A stretch of 64,000 bases of DNA from Microbacterium sp. SORGH_AS_0862 (GCF_030818795.1 NZ_JAUTAY010000001.1:744001-808000); one strand, 5' to 3'; shown: positions 32,259-41,951, counted from the stretch's first letter. Translations and numbers: made by a program. Notes: generated from the letters alone by a model not told the origin.

Positions 32259-32343
32259 GCGACATCTGCACGATCCGTGGTGCGGGAGTGGCGTGACGTG
32301 ACGGATGCGGCGGTCCACCCCGCATCCGCCGTGCACACGTCGC
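32259..32343 (+). repeat. 85-bp inverted-end repeat B, copy 1
   Basis: Starts GCGACATCTGCACGATC and ends GTGCACACGTCGC, an imperfect inverted repeat of about 13 bases. It aligns without gaps to the reverse complement of 41867-41951, also 85 bp; the first 17 bases of the two are identical. It lies between the convergent TetR and aminotransferase genes. Confidence 0.65.
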
Positions 32344-32383
32344 GGTATCCGGCGCGGGACACAGGGCGCCGGAAGGGCGGCAC

Positions 32384-33532
32384 TCAGGGGGCGGGCAGCA
32401 GTGACAGCCCGTGGAGCAGGTCGCCGCGCGAGGCGGCCGCGCACACTCGCACCCACCCCTCGCCCGAAGCACCGAAGGCGGAGCCGGGCGCGAGAGCGAC
32501 GCGCTCCGTGCGCAGGAACTCCTCCGCCCACGCCCCGACGTCCCCGCCGGTCGCGTGACGCAGGTCGATCCACAGGTAGAAAGCGCCGTCGGGCACCCGA
32601 TAGGCGATGCCCCGCTCGTCGAGCAGCGCGGTCGCCGCATCCAGGTTCCGACGATAGTGGGCACGGGCGAGGGTGATGTTGCTCTGGTCACCGGTGAGCG
32701 CCGCCACGCCCGCGCGCTGATCGGGCACGGCCACGCACGCGATCATGGCCTCCTGCACCGTGCGGAGGATCTGATCCATGCCGAGCGGGGTGATGAGGAA
32801 TCCGACCCTCACCCCCGTCATGGCGTACGACTTCGAGAGGGAGAAAACGCCCAGCACCCTCGGCTCGTCGCTCAGCGCGTCGAGCGCGGTCAGGCTCACG
32901 TGCGGATCTCCCCACGTCAGCTCCGCGTACACCTCGTCGCTGATGATCCAGAGGTCACGGCGGCGCGCGAGTTCCAGGATCCCCCGCGCGAGCCCACCGT
33001 CGATGACCGTGCCGAGCGGGTTCGACGGCGAGTTCACCACGATCGCCCGCGTCCGCGGCGTGATGAGCGCCTCGATGCGGTCGAGCTCGGGCAGGAAGCC
33101 GACCTCCGGACGCAACGGGTACGGCACAGGCACGGCGCTCAGCATCCGCGGACTCATCGAGAACGTCGTGTATCCGGGGTCGGGCACGAGCACCTCGTCG
33201 CCCGGCCCGAGAACCAGGCCCATCGCCTGGTGCAGCGCCTGCGTGCCGCCCACGGTGACCCAGACCCGCTCCGGCGACAGGGCCGCGCCGTGGTTCGCGC
33301 TGAAGCGCTCGGCGAACGCCTGGCGCAGCGCGGGGATGCCGGCATTGGCCACGTAGTCGGTCTCGTCCGCCTCCCAGGCGCGCGTGGCCGCAGCGATGAT
33401 GTGCGCCGCCACGGGGACGTCGGGTTCGCCGACCGCGAGCATGGTGACGTCGTCGAGCGTGAGCGCGATCTCGAAGATGCGACGGATGCCGCTGGGAGGA
33501 ACGGATCGCAGATGGTCGCTGAGGGCCGGCAC
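32384..33532 (-). CDS. Class I/II pyridoxal-phosphate aminotransferase
   Basis: 382-residue fold-type I aminotransferase (AspC/AlaT group). Landmarks: VTVGGTQALHQAMGLVLGPG near the N-terminus, the Asn-Pro block VVNSPSNPLGTVIDGG, the Asp-Tyr block WIISDEVYAELTWG, the PLP lysine in FSLSKSYAMTGVRVGF and the C-terminal Arg region near GWVRVCAA. Amino acid specificity cannot be read reliably. GTG 33532 is 6 bases after TAGCCT (33539-33544), so leaderless. It is divergent from the acyl-CoA dehydrogenase gene. Confidence 0.93.
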   Translation of the reverse strand: MPALSDHLRSVPPSGIRRIFEIALTLDDVTMLAVGEPDVPVAAHIIAAATRAWEADETDYVANAGIPALRQAFAERFSANHGAALSPERVWVTVGGTQALHQAMGLVLGPGDEVLVPDPGYTTFSMSPRMLSAVPVPYPLRPEVGFLPELDRIEALITPRTRAIVVNSPSNPLGTVIDGGLARGILELARRRDLWIISDEVYAELTWGDPHVSLTALDALSDEPRVLGVFSLSKSYAMTGVRVGFLITPLGMDQILRTVQEAMIACVAVPDQRAGVAALTGDQSNITLARAHYRRNLDAATALLDERGIAYRVPDGAFYLWIDLRHATGGDVGAWAEEFLRTERVALAPGSAFGASGEGWVRVCAAASRGDLLHGLSLLPAP

Positions 33533-33627
33533 CCGCTCAGGCTAACGCGCGGCAGCCCCTCATCCGAGCGCGTGAAACTGAGTCCCAGGATTGGCGACAC
33601 AGCGTCCCACGCGACTATCGTGTGCGC

Positions 33628-34851
33628 ATGACCTCTCTGCCGGGCGACACCGCCGCCGCCTACGACGTGACCGGACGGCTGGACACCGACTACTACGCCG
33701 TGTTCGCCGACATCCCCGCCGCCGACCGCGCCGTCTGGGACCGCGCGAAGGGCTACGTCGACGAGGTCGGCGATCGCATGGTCGCCGCCTGGGACGACAG
33801 CTCCTACCCCCTGGACCTCGTCGCCCGTCTGGGCGAGCTCGATCTGTTCAGCGACGGCATCGAGCACCCCTCGCTCACGCATTTCTCGCCGCTCGCCGCG
33901 GGCCTGGTCAACATGGAGGTGTCGCGAGGCGACGGATCGCTCGGCACGGTGATCGCGGTGCAGGGCGGTCTCGCCCTGCGCACCCTCGCCCTGTTCGGCT
34001 CCCCCGCGCAGCAGGAACGGTGGCTCGAGCCGCTCGCGCGGGGCGAGGTGCTGGGCTCCTTCGCCCTGACGGAGCCCGACCACGGGTCGGACTCCGTCTC
34101 CCTCGAGACCGTCGCCCGCCGTGACGGCGACGAATGGGTCCTGCGCGGCGCGAAGAAGTGGATCGGCAACGGAGCGTCCGGCGGCATCACGTTCGTCTGG
34201 GCACGCGTGGACGATGCGGCCGCCGACGAGCACGGTGCGGTCCGCTGCTTCCTGGTCCCGCAGGACACTCCGGGCTACGCAGGCACGGTCATCGCGGGCA
34301 AGGCGTCGCTGCGCGGCATCCACCAGGCGCACATCGCCCTCGACGACGTGCGCCTGCCGGCGGATGCGGTGCTCCCCGGCACCCGCAGCTTCAAAGACGC
34401 GTCGACGGTGCTGTACTCCACCCGCTCCGGCGTGGCCTGGTCGGCACTCGGGCATGCCACGGCTTGCTACGAGGCCGCGCTCTCGTACGCGCAGCAGAGG
34501 GTGCAGTTCGGCAAGCCCCTCGTGAAGTTCCAGATGGTGCAGGAGCGGCTCACACAGATGCTCGACGAGCTCACGGCGATGCAGCTCTACTGCCGGCGCA
34601 TGGCGGACCTCGAGACCGCGGGAGCCCTGCGACCGACACAGGCCTCCCTGGCGAAGTACCACAACACCCGCGCCGCACGCCGCATCGCCCAGACGGCACG
34701 CGATCTCATGGGCGGCAACGGCATCCTGCTGGAGAACCGCGTGATCCAGCACATGGCCGACATCGAGGCCATTCACACCTACGAGGGCACCGAAAGCGTG
34801 CAGGCCCTGCTCATCGGCCGCGACATCACGGGCACCGGCGCATTCGTCTGA
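33628..34851 (+). CDS. Acyl-CoA dehydrogenase (glutaryl-CoA dehydrogenase-like)
   Basis: FAD enzyme of 407 residues that introduces a 2,3-double bond into acyl-CoA. Domain order is normal: N-terminal helices, the middle beta domain with FALTEPDHGSDSVSLET and KKWIGNGASGG, and the C-terminal helical domain with YAQQRVQFGKPL. The catalytic base is the Glu in HTYEGTESVQALLIGRDITG. The sequence is nearest to glutaryl-CoA dehydrogenase-type members, but no glutarate genes are nearby. ATG 33628 follows TATCGT by 6 bases. The neighbouring AI-2E gene has its own box, so this is probably monocistronic. Confidence 0.93.
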   Translation: MTSLPGDTAAAYDVTGRLDTDYYAVFADIPAADRAVWDRAKGYVDEVGDRMVAAWDDSSYPLDLVARLGELDLFSDGIEHPSLTHFSPLAAGLVNMEVSRGDGSLGTVIAVQGGLALRTLALFGSPAQQERWLEPLARGEVLGSFALTEPDHGSDSVSLETVARRDGDEWVLRGAKKWIGNGASGGITFVWARVDDAAADEHGAVRCFLVPQDTPGYAGTVIAGKASLRGIHQAHIALDDVRLPADAVLPGTRSFKDASTVLYSTRSGVAWSALGHATACYEAALSYAQQRVQFGKPLVKFQMVQERLTQMLDELTAMQLYCRRMADLETAGALRPTQASLAKYHNTRAARRIAQTARDLMGGNGILLENRVIQHMADIEAIHTYEGTESVQALLIGRDITGTGAFV

Positions 34852-34922
34852 GCCTGCTGCCGCTCCGACATCCGCGCGTCAAGACGCAGACGCCGGACGG
34901 ATGCGGCCGATACGGTCGTCGC

Positions 34923-36098
34923 ATGGGACTGTTCCGCCGCGCACCGCAGGAGGTGACGCTCACCTCCCGCGAGGTCGAGCTCACCGCACACCGGGCTCCG
35001 TGGAGCCTCTGGGGCGATGCGTTCGGACGCCTCGCGATCCGCGGGCTGCAGATCATCGTGATCGTCGCCATCCTGGCCGGAGCCATCTGGGGCATCCGCC
35101 AAGTCACGGTCGTCGTCATCCCGCTCATCCTCGCGCTCATCTTCGCCTCGGCCTTCGCACCGGTCATGACGTGGATGCGACGCAAGGGCGTGCCCTCGAT
35201 CCTGGCTACGCTTCTGACGCTGCTCACCGTCGTCGTGCTGCTCACCGGACTCGGGTGGATCATCGTGTGGGCGGTCCGCGACCAGTGGGACGACCTCTCG
35301 TCGCAGGCGCAAGGCGGCTTCCAGCAGCTGCTCGACTGGGTCAACACGCTGCCGTTCGCCCCGACGTCGGCGCAGATCGATGAGTGGATGGGGCAGCTCG
35401 GCGACTTCGTGACGAGTGCGCAGTTCGGCAGCGGCGCCCTCGCGGGCGTGAGCGCCGTCGCGAGCTTCGTCACCGGCCTGGTCCTGATGGTCGTGATCCT
35501 CTTCTTCTTCCTGAAGGACGGCCCGCGGATGTGGGAGTTCCTGCTGCGCCCGTTCCACGGCACGTCGTACGTGCGCGCGCGGCGGATCGGCGACAAGTCG
35601 GTGCAGGTTCTCGGTTCCTACGTGCGCGGCACGGCGGCGGTCGCCTTCGTCGATGCCGTCGGCATCCTGATCGGACTGCTCATCCTGCAGGTCCCGCTCG
35701 CCATCCCGCTGGCGGTCCTGGTCTTCCTGCTCGCCTTCATCCCGATCGTCGGCGCCGTGACCGCTGGTGCGTTGGCGGCGTTGGTGGCGCTCGTGGCCAA
35801 CGGGCCGGTCGTCGCCCTGATCGTCGTGGGAGTCGTGGTCGCCGTCAACCAGCTCGAGGGCAACTTCCTGCAGCCGGTGCTCATGGGCAGGTCGATGAAG
35901 CTGCATTCGTTCGTCGTGCTGGTCGTGCTCGCCGGCGGCACCGCGATCGGCGGCATCCTCGGCACACTGCTGGCCGTGCCGCTGACCGCGGTCGTCTGGG
36001 GCATCATCCAGGTGTGGGACGGCCCCGACACCCCGGCGAAGTGGGCGAGGCCCAAGAAGCGCGAGCAGCGCGTCACGGCGGGCGACGCGACAGCCTGA
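34923..36098 (+). CDS. AI-2E family (UPF0118/PerM) transporter
   Basis: 391-residue membrane protein of the autoinducer-2 exporter-like family. It has paired N-terminal helices, an extracytoplasmic amphipathic segment around QWDDLSSQAQGGFQQLLDW, then a C-terminal bundle with the conserved FFFLKDGPRMWEF and FIPIVGAVTAGALAALVAL, and the VNQLEGNFLQPVLMGRSMKL signature. Relatives export AI-2 or act in osmotic and sodium stress; substrate here unknown. ATG 34923 follows TACGGT by 6 bases. The DNA ligase gene begins 10 bp after its stop. Confidence 0.92.
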   Translation: MGLFRRAPQEVTLTSREVELTAHRAPWSLWGDAFGRLAIRGLQIIVIVAILAGAIWGIRQVTVVVIPLILALIFASAFAPVMTWMRRKGVPSILATLLTLLTVVVLLTGLGWIIVWAVRDQWDDLSSQAQGGFQQLLDWVNTLPFAPTSAQIDEWMGQLGDFVTSAQFGSGALAGVSAVASFVTGLVLMVVILFFFLKDGPRMWEFLLRPFHGTSYVRARRIGDKSVQVLGSYVRGTAAVAFVDAVGILIGLLILQVPLAIPLAVLVFLLAFIPIVGAVTAGALAALVALVANGPVVALIVVGVVVAVNQLEGNFLQPVLMGRSMKLHSFVVLVVLAGGTAIGGILGTLLAVPLTAVVWGIIQVWDGPDTPAKWARPKKREQRVTAGDATA

Positions 36099-36108
36099 GG
36101 AGGACCCC

Positions 36109-37140
36109 GTGCGGTACGAGATCCCCGCTCCCATGCTCGCCAAAGCGGTCAAGGACGTCCCGGATGCGGCCGGGTGGAGCTTCGAGCCCAAGTGGGACGG
36201 CTTCCGAGTGCTCGCCGCGTGGGACGGGGAGAGCGTGGAGTTGGGCTCGCGGGGCGCGAAGCCACTCACCCGGTACTTCCCCGAGCTGGTCGAGGCACTG
36301 CCGCGAGTGCTGCCCGAGCCATGCCTCATCGACGGCGAGATCGTCATCCCGACCGGACCCCCGGGCGCGCAGCGGCTGGATTGGGAGGCGCTGAGTCAGC
36401 GCATCCACCCCGCGGCCTCCCGCGTCACGAAGTTGGCGGACGAGACGCCCGCCTTGCTCATCGCCTTCGACCTGCTGGCTCGCGGCGACCGTGATCTGCG
36501 CGACGCCCCCTTCGCCGAGCGTTGCGCCGAGCTCGAGGACCTGTTGGCGGGTGTCGAGCCTCCCGTTCACCTGACCCGCACGACCGCCGATCCCGCGACC
36601 GCGCAACGCTGGCTCGCAGAGTTCGAAGGCGCCGGTCTGGACGGCGTCGTCGCCAAGCGACTCGACGACGCCTACCAGCCGAACAAGCGCACGATGCTGA
36701 AGATCAAGCACGCCCGCACCGCCGACGTCGTCGCGCTCGGCTACCGCGTCCACAAGAGCGGCGTCGGGGTGGGCTCGCTGCTGGTGGGGCTCTACGACCA
36801 CGAGGGACGCCTGCGCAATGTGGGCGGCGTGTCGGCGTTCACGGACGCGCGGCGGCGGGAGCTCGTCGACGAGCTGGCGCCGCTGGTCGAGCGCGACGAG
36901 AAGGGCCAGGCGGTGACGGGCGAGACCGAGCGGTCGCGATTCGCCGCGTCCAAGGACGTGTCGTTCGTGCGGCTGCGCCCGGAGCGGGTGCTCGAGGTGC
37001 GCTACGACCAGCTCGAGGGGATGCGGTTCCGCCACACCGTGCAGTTCGAGCGCTGGCGTCCCGACCGCGAGGCGTCATCCTGCACTTTCTCGCAGCTCGA
37101 GCAGGTGTCGGCCTACGATCTCGGCGACGTGCTGGACTGA
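36109..37140 (+). CDS. ligC: ATP-dependent DNA ligase (LigC type)
   Basis: 343-residue ATP-dependent ligase. Nucleotidyltransferase lysine in SFEPKWDGFRVL, motif III IAFDLLARG, motif IV GLDGVVAKRL, motif V MLKIKH, then an OB domain with RPERVLEVRYDQ. The length fits LigC, the stand-alone ligase linked to end joining and base-excision repair in mycobacteria. GTG 36109 overlaps the GAGGAGG region after the AI-2E stop, giving translational linkage to that gene. It is convergent with the LigD polymerase-type gene, so two end-joining-type genes meet tail to tail. Confidence 0.93.
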   Translation: MRYEIPAPMLAKAVKDVPDAAGWSFEPKWDGFRVLAAWDGESVELGSRGAKPLTRYFPELVEALPRVLPEPCLIDGEIVIPTGPPGAQRLDWEALSQRIHPAASRVTKLADETPALLIAFDLLARGDRDLRDAPFAERCAELEDLLAGVEPPVHLTRTTADPATAQRWLAEFEGAGLDGVVAKRLDDAYQPNKRTMLKIKHARTADVVALGYRVHKSGVGVGSLLVGLYDHEGRLRNVGGVSAFTDARRRELVDELAPLVERDEKGQAVTGETERSRFAASKDVSFVRLRPERVLEVRYDQLEGMRFRHTVQFERWRPDREASSCTFSQLEQVSAYDLGDVLD

Positions 37141-37144
37141 CGGA

Positions 37145-38167
37145 TCACTCCTCCGAACGCGCACGGCTCGGCTGCACGCGCGGCGGCTCTCCGGGCATCT
37201 TCGGGAACTCGGGCGGGAAGGGCAGCTCCCCGAGGCCGTCGTCGAGGTCCCGCTGCCACCATTCGAGCAGGGTGTCGATACGTCCGGGGTTGCGGGCGAT
37301 GTGCTCCCACGGGTCGCCGATCTCCGCGAGGCGGCGCGGCACCGTGCGCACGGTGAAGGTGTGGGGGTCGACGGTGGGCAGCTCGTCCCAGGTGATGGGG
37401 GTCGCCACCGTCGCGTCGGGAAGCGCGCGGGGGCTGTACGCGCCGGCCATCGTCCGGTCGCGGTTGGTCTGGTTGAAGTCCACGAAGATGCGCTGCCCGC
37501 GCTCCTCCTTCCACCAGTTCATCGTCACCCGATCCGGTGCGCGACGGGCGAGCTCCCGGCCCGCGGCGATCGCGGCGTGGCGCACGTCGAGGAACTCGTG
37601 CATGGGCTCGATCGGGCAGAAGAGGTGGATGCCGCGGTTCCCGCTCGTCTTGATCCAGGAGTCGAGGCCGGCTTCCGCCAGCACCTCGCGCATGAGGGGC
37701 GCGACGGCCGCCGCATCCGAGAAGTCCGTGCCCGGCTGGGGGTCGAGATCGATCCGCAGCTCGACGGGGCGGTCGGGGTCGGCGGCCAGCGAGGCCCACG
37801 GGTGGAAGACGACCGTGTTCATCTGCACGGCCCACACGAGCGCTGCAGGCTCGGTGAGCACGACCTGCGGATGGCTGCGCCCGCTGTTGTAGGTGACCGT
37901 GACCGCATCGACGTAGTCCGGGGTGCCCTTGGGCGGGTTCTTCGAGAAGAACGCCTCACCGTCGATGCCGTCACGGAAGCGCTCGAGCGACACCGGACGG
38001 TGCCCGTTCGCGCGCAGGAACGGCTCGGACACGGCCAGGATGTAGTCGACGAGCTCGCGCTTGGTGATCCCCGCGGCCGGCCACACCTCGCGGGACGGAC
38101 TCGAGACGGAGACCTCCCGGTCGCCGTCGGGCCCGGGGACGATCACGGTGGTGCGTTCGCTCGCCAT
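37145..38167 (-). CDS. ligD: LigD-type DNA polymerase/primase domain protein
   Basis: 340-residue stand-alone polymerase domain of the LigD family (archaeo-eukaryotic primase fold), which fills gaps in non-homologous end joining. Active-site acids are in VELRIDLDPQPG, the His in SGNRGIHLFCPI and the later acid in RIFVDFNQTN. No ligase or nuclease domain is attached. ATG 38167 follows TAGGGT (38175-38180) by 7 bases. It is convergent with LigC; Ku is not in this window and must be elsewhere if the pathway works. Confidence 0.93.
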   Translation of the reverse strand: MASERTTVIVPGPDGDREVSVSSPSREVWPAAGITKRELVDYILAVSEPFLRANGHRPVSLERFRDGIDGEAFFSKNPPKGTPDYVDAVTVTYNSGRSHPQVVLTEPAALVWAVQMNTVVFHPWASLAADPDRPVELRIDLDPQPGTDFSDAAAVAPLMREVLAEAGLDSWIKTSGNRGIHLFCPIEPMHEFLDVRHAAIAAGRELARRAPDRVTMNWWKEERGQRIFVDFNQTNRDRTMAGAYSPRALPDATVATPITWDELPTVDPHTFTVRTVPRRLAEIGDPWEHIARNPGRIDTLLEWWQRDLDDGLGELPFPPEFPKMPGEPPRVQPSRARSEE

Positions 38168-38277
38168 GACCCCGACCCTAGGGGCGCAGGCTCGCGCCCC
38201 GCATCCCCTTGCGCGCGGGGTCGGCGCGCGCCCCAGCCGGTGTTTGGGGCAGTCCCGGGCAGGTGCGGATGCGGGCG

Positions 38278-39306
38278 TCAGGCGCCGAGGGCCAGCACCG
38301 GCGCGAGCTGCGCCCGGCTGAGACGGATCCAGGGTCCGGCGGGGTTCACGATGACGCCCGAGATCCCGTCGTCGGAGCGCAGCGCGCGGGCGAGCTGTTC
38401 GGGTGTGACCTTCGCCGGCTGGTCTCCGCGGCCGAGAGCGACGAGCTCCAGCGGGTGGGAGAAGAGCTCGAGGATGCGCTCGCCCTCGGTCGTGCGGAGT
38501 TCGGCGATGCCGATGCGGTCGCCCTCGCCGCGGCGGGCGGCAACCCACACGGGCGCGTAGGTCAGCGCGTCGGCGATATCGCCGGCCGTCTCGTCGGTAC
38601 GGTCGGCGGCAAGCAAGGTCTTCACTGCCAGGTGCGGGTCGAGGTCGGCGAGGGCCTTCTCGATCAGCGGCTTCGGCAGGATGGCGGAGCCGGGGCGCGA
38701 CGCGTGGTCGACGGCGATGCCACCGAACTCGCCCGCGACGATCTGACGCAGCAGGCTGATGACGGGCTGGGCCAGCGCAGAGGTGGACGCGTCGCCGTCG
38801 GCACGCACCGCATCCTGCAGCGCGCGGCCGCTGGAGTACACCAGCATGTACTTCTGCTCCTGGTACGTGATAACCGAGGTCGGCAGGTTGTCGCCCTTGG
38901 CGAGGAGTTCGCGGGCATCGCCCTGCACGCGGATGTAGACGTGGCCCTGCAGCAGCTGGCGCGCGACGTTCATGAGCTCGACCGGCTGCGCCTTCTCGGG
39001 GAGGGCCGCGAGGGCATCGCGCAGCAGGACGTTGTCGCGCAGGCCCGGCACGGCCTCGAGGTCTTTCGACGCCTCGGCGGCGGGCGAGGCGAGGTGCGGC
39101 GGTCTGGCGGCTGCCATGGCCGAGACACCGTCGGGCATCGCCGGCGCGGCATCCGGTGTGCGGTTCTCACCGAAGGTGCTGACCGAGATCGGCACGTGCG
39201 GCACGTTCTCGGCCGGCGCCTCCGGGGTCGCCTCGGGCACAGCGGACGCGTCCGCATCCCGTTCGGGTTCTTCGGAGGGCTTGGGTCGGCGCGAGAAGAG
39301 TGCCAT
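38278..39306 (-). CDS. SseB-family protein
   Basis: 342-residue protein. The first 70 residues are a low-complexity acidic/Pro region (RRPKPSEEPERDADA) with no clear fold. The remaining part carries an SseB-type domain (about 95-215, with KYMLVYSSGRALQDAV) and a second similar half ending AQLAPVLALGA. SseB-like proteins are cytoplasmic and of unknown biochemical role; some are linked to secretion or stress. ATG 39306 is 6 bases after TAGGCT (39313-39318), so leaderless. It follows pcrA by 44 bp but has its own box. Confidence 0.85.
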   Translation of the reverse strand: MALFSRRPKPSEEPERDADASAVPEATPEAPAENVPHVPISVSTFGENRTPDAAPAMPDGVSAMAAARPPHLASPAAEASKDLEAVPGLRDNVLLRDALAALPEKAQPVELMNVARQLLQGHVYIRVQGDARELLAKGDNLPTSVITYQEQKYMLVYSSGRALQDAVRADGDASTSALAQPVISLLRQIVAGEFGGIAVDHASRPGSAILPKPLIEKALADLDPHLAVKTLLAADRTDETAGDIADALTYAPVWVAARRGEGDRIGIAELRTTEGERILELFSHPLELVALGRGDQPAKVTPEQLARALRSDDGISGVIVNPAGPWIRLSRAQLAPVLALGA

Positions 39307-39350
39307 CGGGCCAGCCTAATCGCGCGGCGCCGCGCGCGCCGGGGTGTGAC

Positions 39351-41777
39351 TCAGATCTTCTCGATCGGTGCGATCTTGATCAGCAGCTTCTTGGCGCCGG
39401 CGCTGTCGAAGCGCACGTGCGCGATGCGCTTGGCCCCCTCGCCCGTCACCGCGTCGATGCGTCCCTCGCCGAAGTCCTCGTGCCGGATGCGGTCCCCCGC
39501 TGCCAGCTCGAGCTCGCTGTTGTCACGCACCTTCGCGGGGATCTTGTTCGCGAAGCGCTCGAGCGAGGTCGACTTGGGCAGCAGCGGCGGGTTGTCGTCG
39601 CGGCGCGAGCCCCACCCGCCGGGACGGCGGGCGTTGAGGGCGCGCGACTGCGAGCCGCCGCGCGAGTTGACGTCGCCGGGAGACTGGCGCCAGTCGATGA
39701 GCTCGGTCGGGATCTCCTGCAGGAACCGGCTCGGCATCGCGACCGTCACCTCGCCGAACTGTGCGCGGGTCATCGCGAGCGTCAGGTGCAGGAGCTTGCG
39801 CGCCCGGGTGACGCCCACGTAGAACAGGCGACGCTCCTCGGCGGGGCCGCCGGGCTCGTTCGCCGATATGCGGTGCGGAATGAGGTCTTCTTCGACTCCC
39901 GTGAGGAAGACGGCGTCGAACTCGAGGCCCTTCGCGGTGTGCAACGTCATGAGGGAGACGGAACCGGACGCGTCGTCGAGGTCGTCCGCGTCGGCGACCA
40001 GCGCGACCTCGGTGAGGAAGTCGCTGATCGTGCCCTGCGGGTTGTTGCGGGCGAACTCGCGCGCTACGGCGACGAACTCGTCGAGGTTCTCGAGGCGGGC
40101 CTCGTCCTGCGGGTCGCGGCTGGCACGCAGCGCATCGGAGTAGCCGCTCTTGCTCAGCAGCAGCGACAGCGCCTCGGCGACCGCGGTGGGCGGCGCATCC
40201 TGCCCCTCGGGCAGCAGCAGCGCCGTCGCCTCCGTGAGCACACGGTCGAGCTGCGCGATCGCCGCCTGGATCTTGGGCCCGACGCCCAGCGCCTCCGGCG
40301 AGGCGAGCGCCTCGCGGAACGTGATCTGGTTGTCCTCCGCGAAGCGCGCGATGGCCGTCTCCGTCACATCGCCGATGCCGCGACGCGGCTTGTTCAGGAT
40401 GCGGCGCACCGCCATCTCGTCGGCGGGATTGGCGACGGCGATCAGGTAGGCCAGTGCGTCCTTGATCTCCGCGCGCTCGTAGAACTTCGTGCCGCCCATG
40501 ATCTTGTACGGCAGAGCGGAGCGGATGAAGATCTCTTCCAGCGCACGGGACTGCGAGTTGGTGCGGTAGAAGACGGCGATGTCGGAGTACGCGGTGCCGG
40601 CCCGGTGGATCTTCTCGATCTCGTCGGCGACGAACTGGGCCTCGTCGTGCTGCGAGTAGCCGGTGAAGCCGACGATGAGCTCGCCCGCGCCGACATCGGT
40701 CCAGAGCTTCTTGTCCTGCCGGTCGAAGTTGTTGCGGATGACCGCGTTGGCCGCCGACAGGATGTTCTGGGTCGAGCGGTAGTTCTGCTCGAGCAGGACG
40801 ACCTTCGCGCCGGGGAAGTCGCGCTCGAACTCGCTGATGTTGCGGATGTCGGCGCCGCGGAAGGCGTAGATCGACTGGTCGGAGTCGCCCACCACGGTGA
40901 GGGATGCGGCCTCCACCTCGGGCGCCTTGTCGGGCTCGAAGATCATCATGCCGCCCGCGGAATACGACTCCCCCTCGCCCGAGACCGGGCGGGTCAGCTC
41001 GCGGATGAGCGAATACTGAGCGTGGTTCGTGTCCTGGTACTCGTCGACGAGGATGTGGCGGAACCGGCGACGGTACGTGTCGGCCACCTGCGGGAATGCG
41101 CGGAAGAGGAAGACGGTCTGCGCGATGAGATCGTCGAAGTCGAACGCGTTGGCCCGGCGGAGCGCGCGCTGGTAGTCGCCGAAGACCTCCACGAACACCC
41201 GTTCGGCGGGGTCGCTCATGTTCGCCTGACGCGCGTAGCCCTCCGCATCCTGCAGCTCGTTCTTGAGCTTGGAGATACGGCTCTGGACGGCGGCGGGGGT
41301 GAGACCGAACGCGTCGGCCTCGTGCTCCTTGACGAGCCGCTTGATGAGCGCCCGCGAGTCACCGGAGTCGTAGATCGTGAAGGAGCTGGTGAACCCGAAC
41401 TGCTGCGCCTCACGGCGGAGGATGCGGACGCAGGCGGAGTGGAAGGTCGAGATCCACATGCCGCGCGCGCTGTCGCCCACGAGCTGCTCGACGCGCTCGC
41501 GCATCTCCCCCGCCGCCTTGTTCGTGAACGTGATGGCGAGGATCTGGCTCGGCCACGCCTCGCGCGAGCGCAGCAGCGAGGCGATGCGGTGGGTGAGCAC
41601 CCGGGTCTTGCCGGAGCCGGCGCCGGCGACGATGAGCAGCGCCGGCCCGCGGTAGATGACGGCCTCCCGCTGCGGACCGTTGAGGCCGGCGAGGAGGTCG
41701 GCGTCGGGACGTGCGGAATCGCCGGCGGGGCGAGCGCCGTCACCGCCGATGATGAGGGGCGTGGAGGCGTCGGTCAT
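39351..41777 (-). CDS. pcrA: UvrD/PcrA-type ATP-dependent DNA helicase
   Basis: Superfamily 1A 3'-5' helicase of 808 residues for replication restart and excision repair. Walker A GAGSGKTRVLTHRI (52-58 is GAGSGKT), Walker B DEYQDTNHAQ, the GDSDQSIYAFRGAD motif and SLMTLHTAKGLEFDAVF motif V are all present. The C-terminal tail, RIRHEDFGEGRIDAV to the end, is the Tudor-like RNA-polymerase-binding module of PcrA. ATG 41777 lies 9 bases after a TAGACT box. An N-terminal extension of about 25 residues, rich in Gly, Asp and Ala, is typical for actinobacteria. Confidence 0.96.
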   Translation of the reverse strand: MTDASTPLIIGGDGARPAGDSARPDADLLAGLNGPQREAVIYRGPALLIVAGAGSGKTRVLTHRIASLLRSREAWPSQILAITFTNKAAGEMRERVEQLVGDSARGMWISTFHSACVRILRREAQQFGFTSSFTIYDSGDSRALIKRLVKEHEADAFGLTPAAVQSRISKLKNELQDAEGYARQANMSDPAERVFVEVFGDYQRALRRANAFDFDDLIAQTVFLFRAFPQVADTYRRRFRHILVDEYQDTNHAQYSLIRELTRPVSGEGESYSAGGMMIFEPDKAPEVEAASLTVVGDSDQSIYAFRGADIRNISEFERDFPGAKVVLLEQNYRSTQNILSAANAVIRNNFDRQDKKLWTDVGAGELIVGFTGYSQHDEAQFVADEIEKIHRAGTAYSDIAVFYRTNSQSRALEEIFIRSALPYKIMGGTKFYERAEIKDALAYLIAVANPADEMAVRRILNKPRRGIGDVTETAIARFAEDNQITFREALASPEALGVGPKIQAAIAQLDRVLTEATALLLPEGQDAPPTAVAEALSLLLSKSGYSDALRASRDPQDEARLENLDEFVAVAREFARNNPQGTISDFLTEVALVADADDLDDASGSVSLMTLHTAKGLEFDAVFLTGVEEDLIPHRISANEPGGPAEERRLFYVGVTRARKLLHLTLAMTRAQFGEVTVAMPSRFLQEIPTELIDWRQSPGDVNSRGGSQSRALNARRPGGWGSRRDDNPPLLPKSTSLERFANKIPAKVRDNSELELAAGDRIRHEDFGEGRIDAVTGEGAKRIAHVRFDSAGAKKLLIKIAPIEKI

Positions 41778-41866
41778 GTCCCCTCAAGTCTAGGCGCGAC
41801 CGCCGACACCCGCCCGGGTCAGCGGTCGCGCCTGCCCTTTCGGCATTCGTCACTCGCGTCGGAACC

Positions 41867-41951
41867 GCGACATCTGCACGGCCGATCGCGGGCGGGTCGC
41901 CACATCCGCCCCATGCGACCACACCAGCCCCACCGATCGTGCAGATGTCGC
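41867..41951 (-). repeat. 85-bp inverted-end repeat B, copy 2
   Basis: Ends GCGACATCTGCACG (41867-41880) and its reverse complement with GATC (41935-41951). Read on the minus strand it aligns gap-free to 32259-32343. The inverted ends are better preserved here than in copy 1. Confidence 0.65.
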
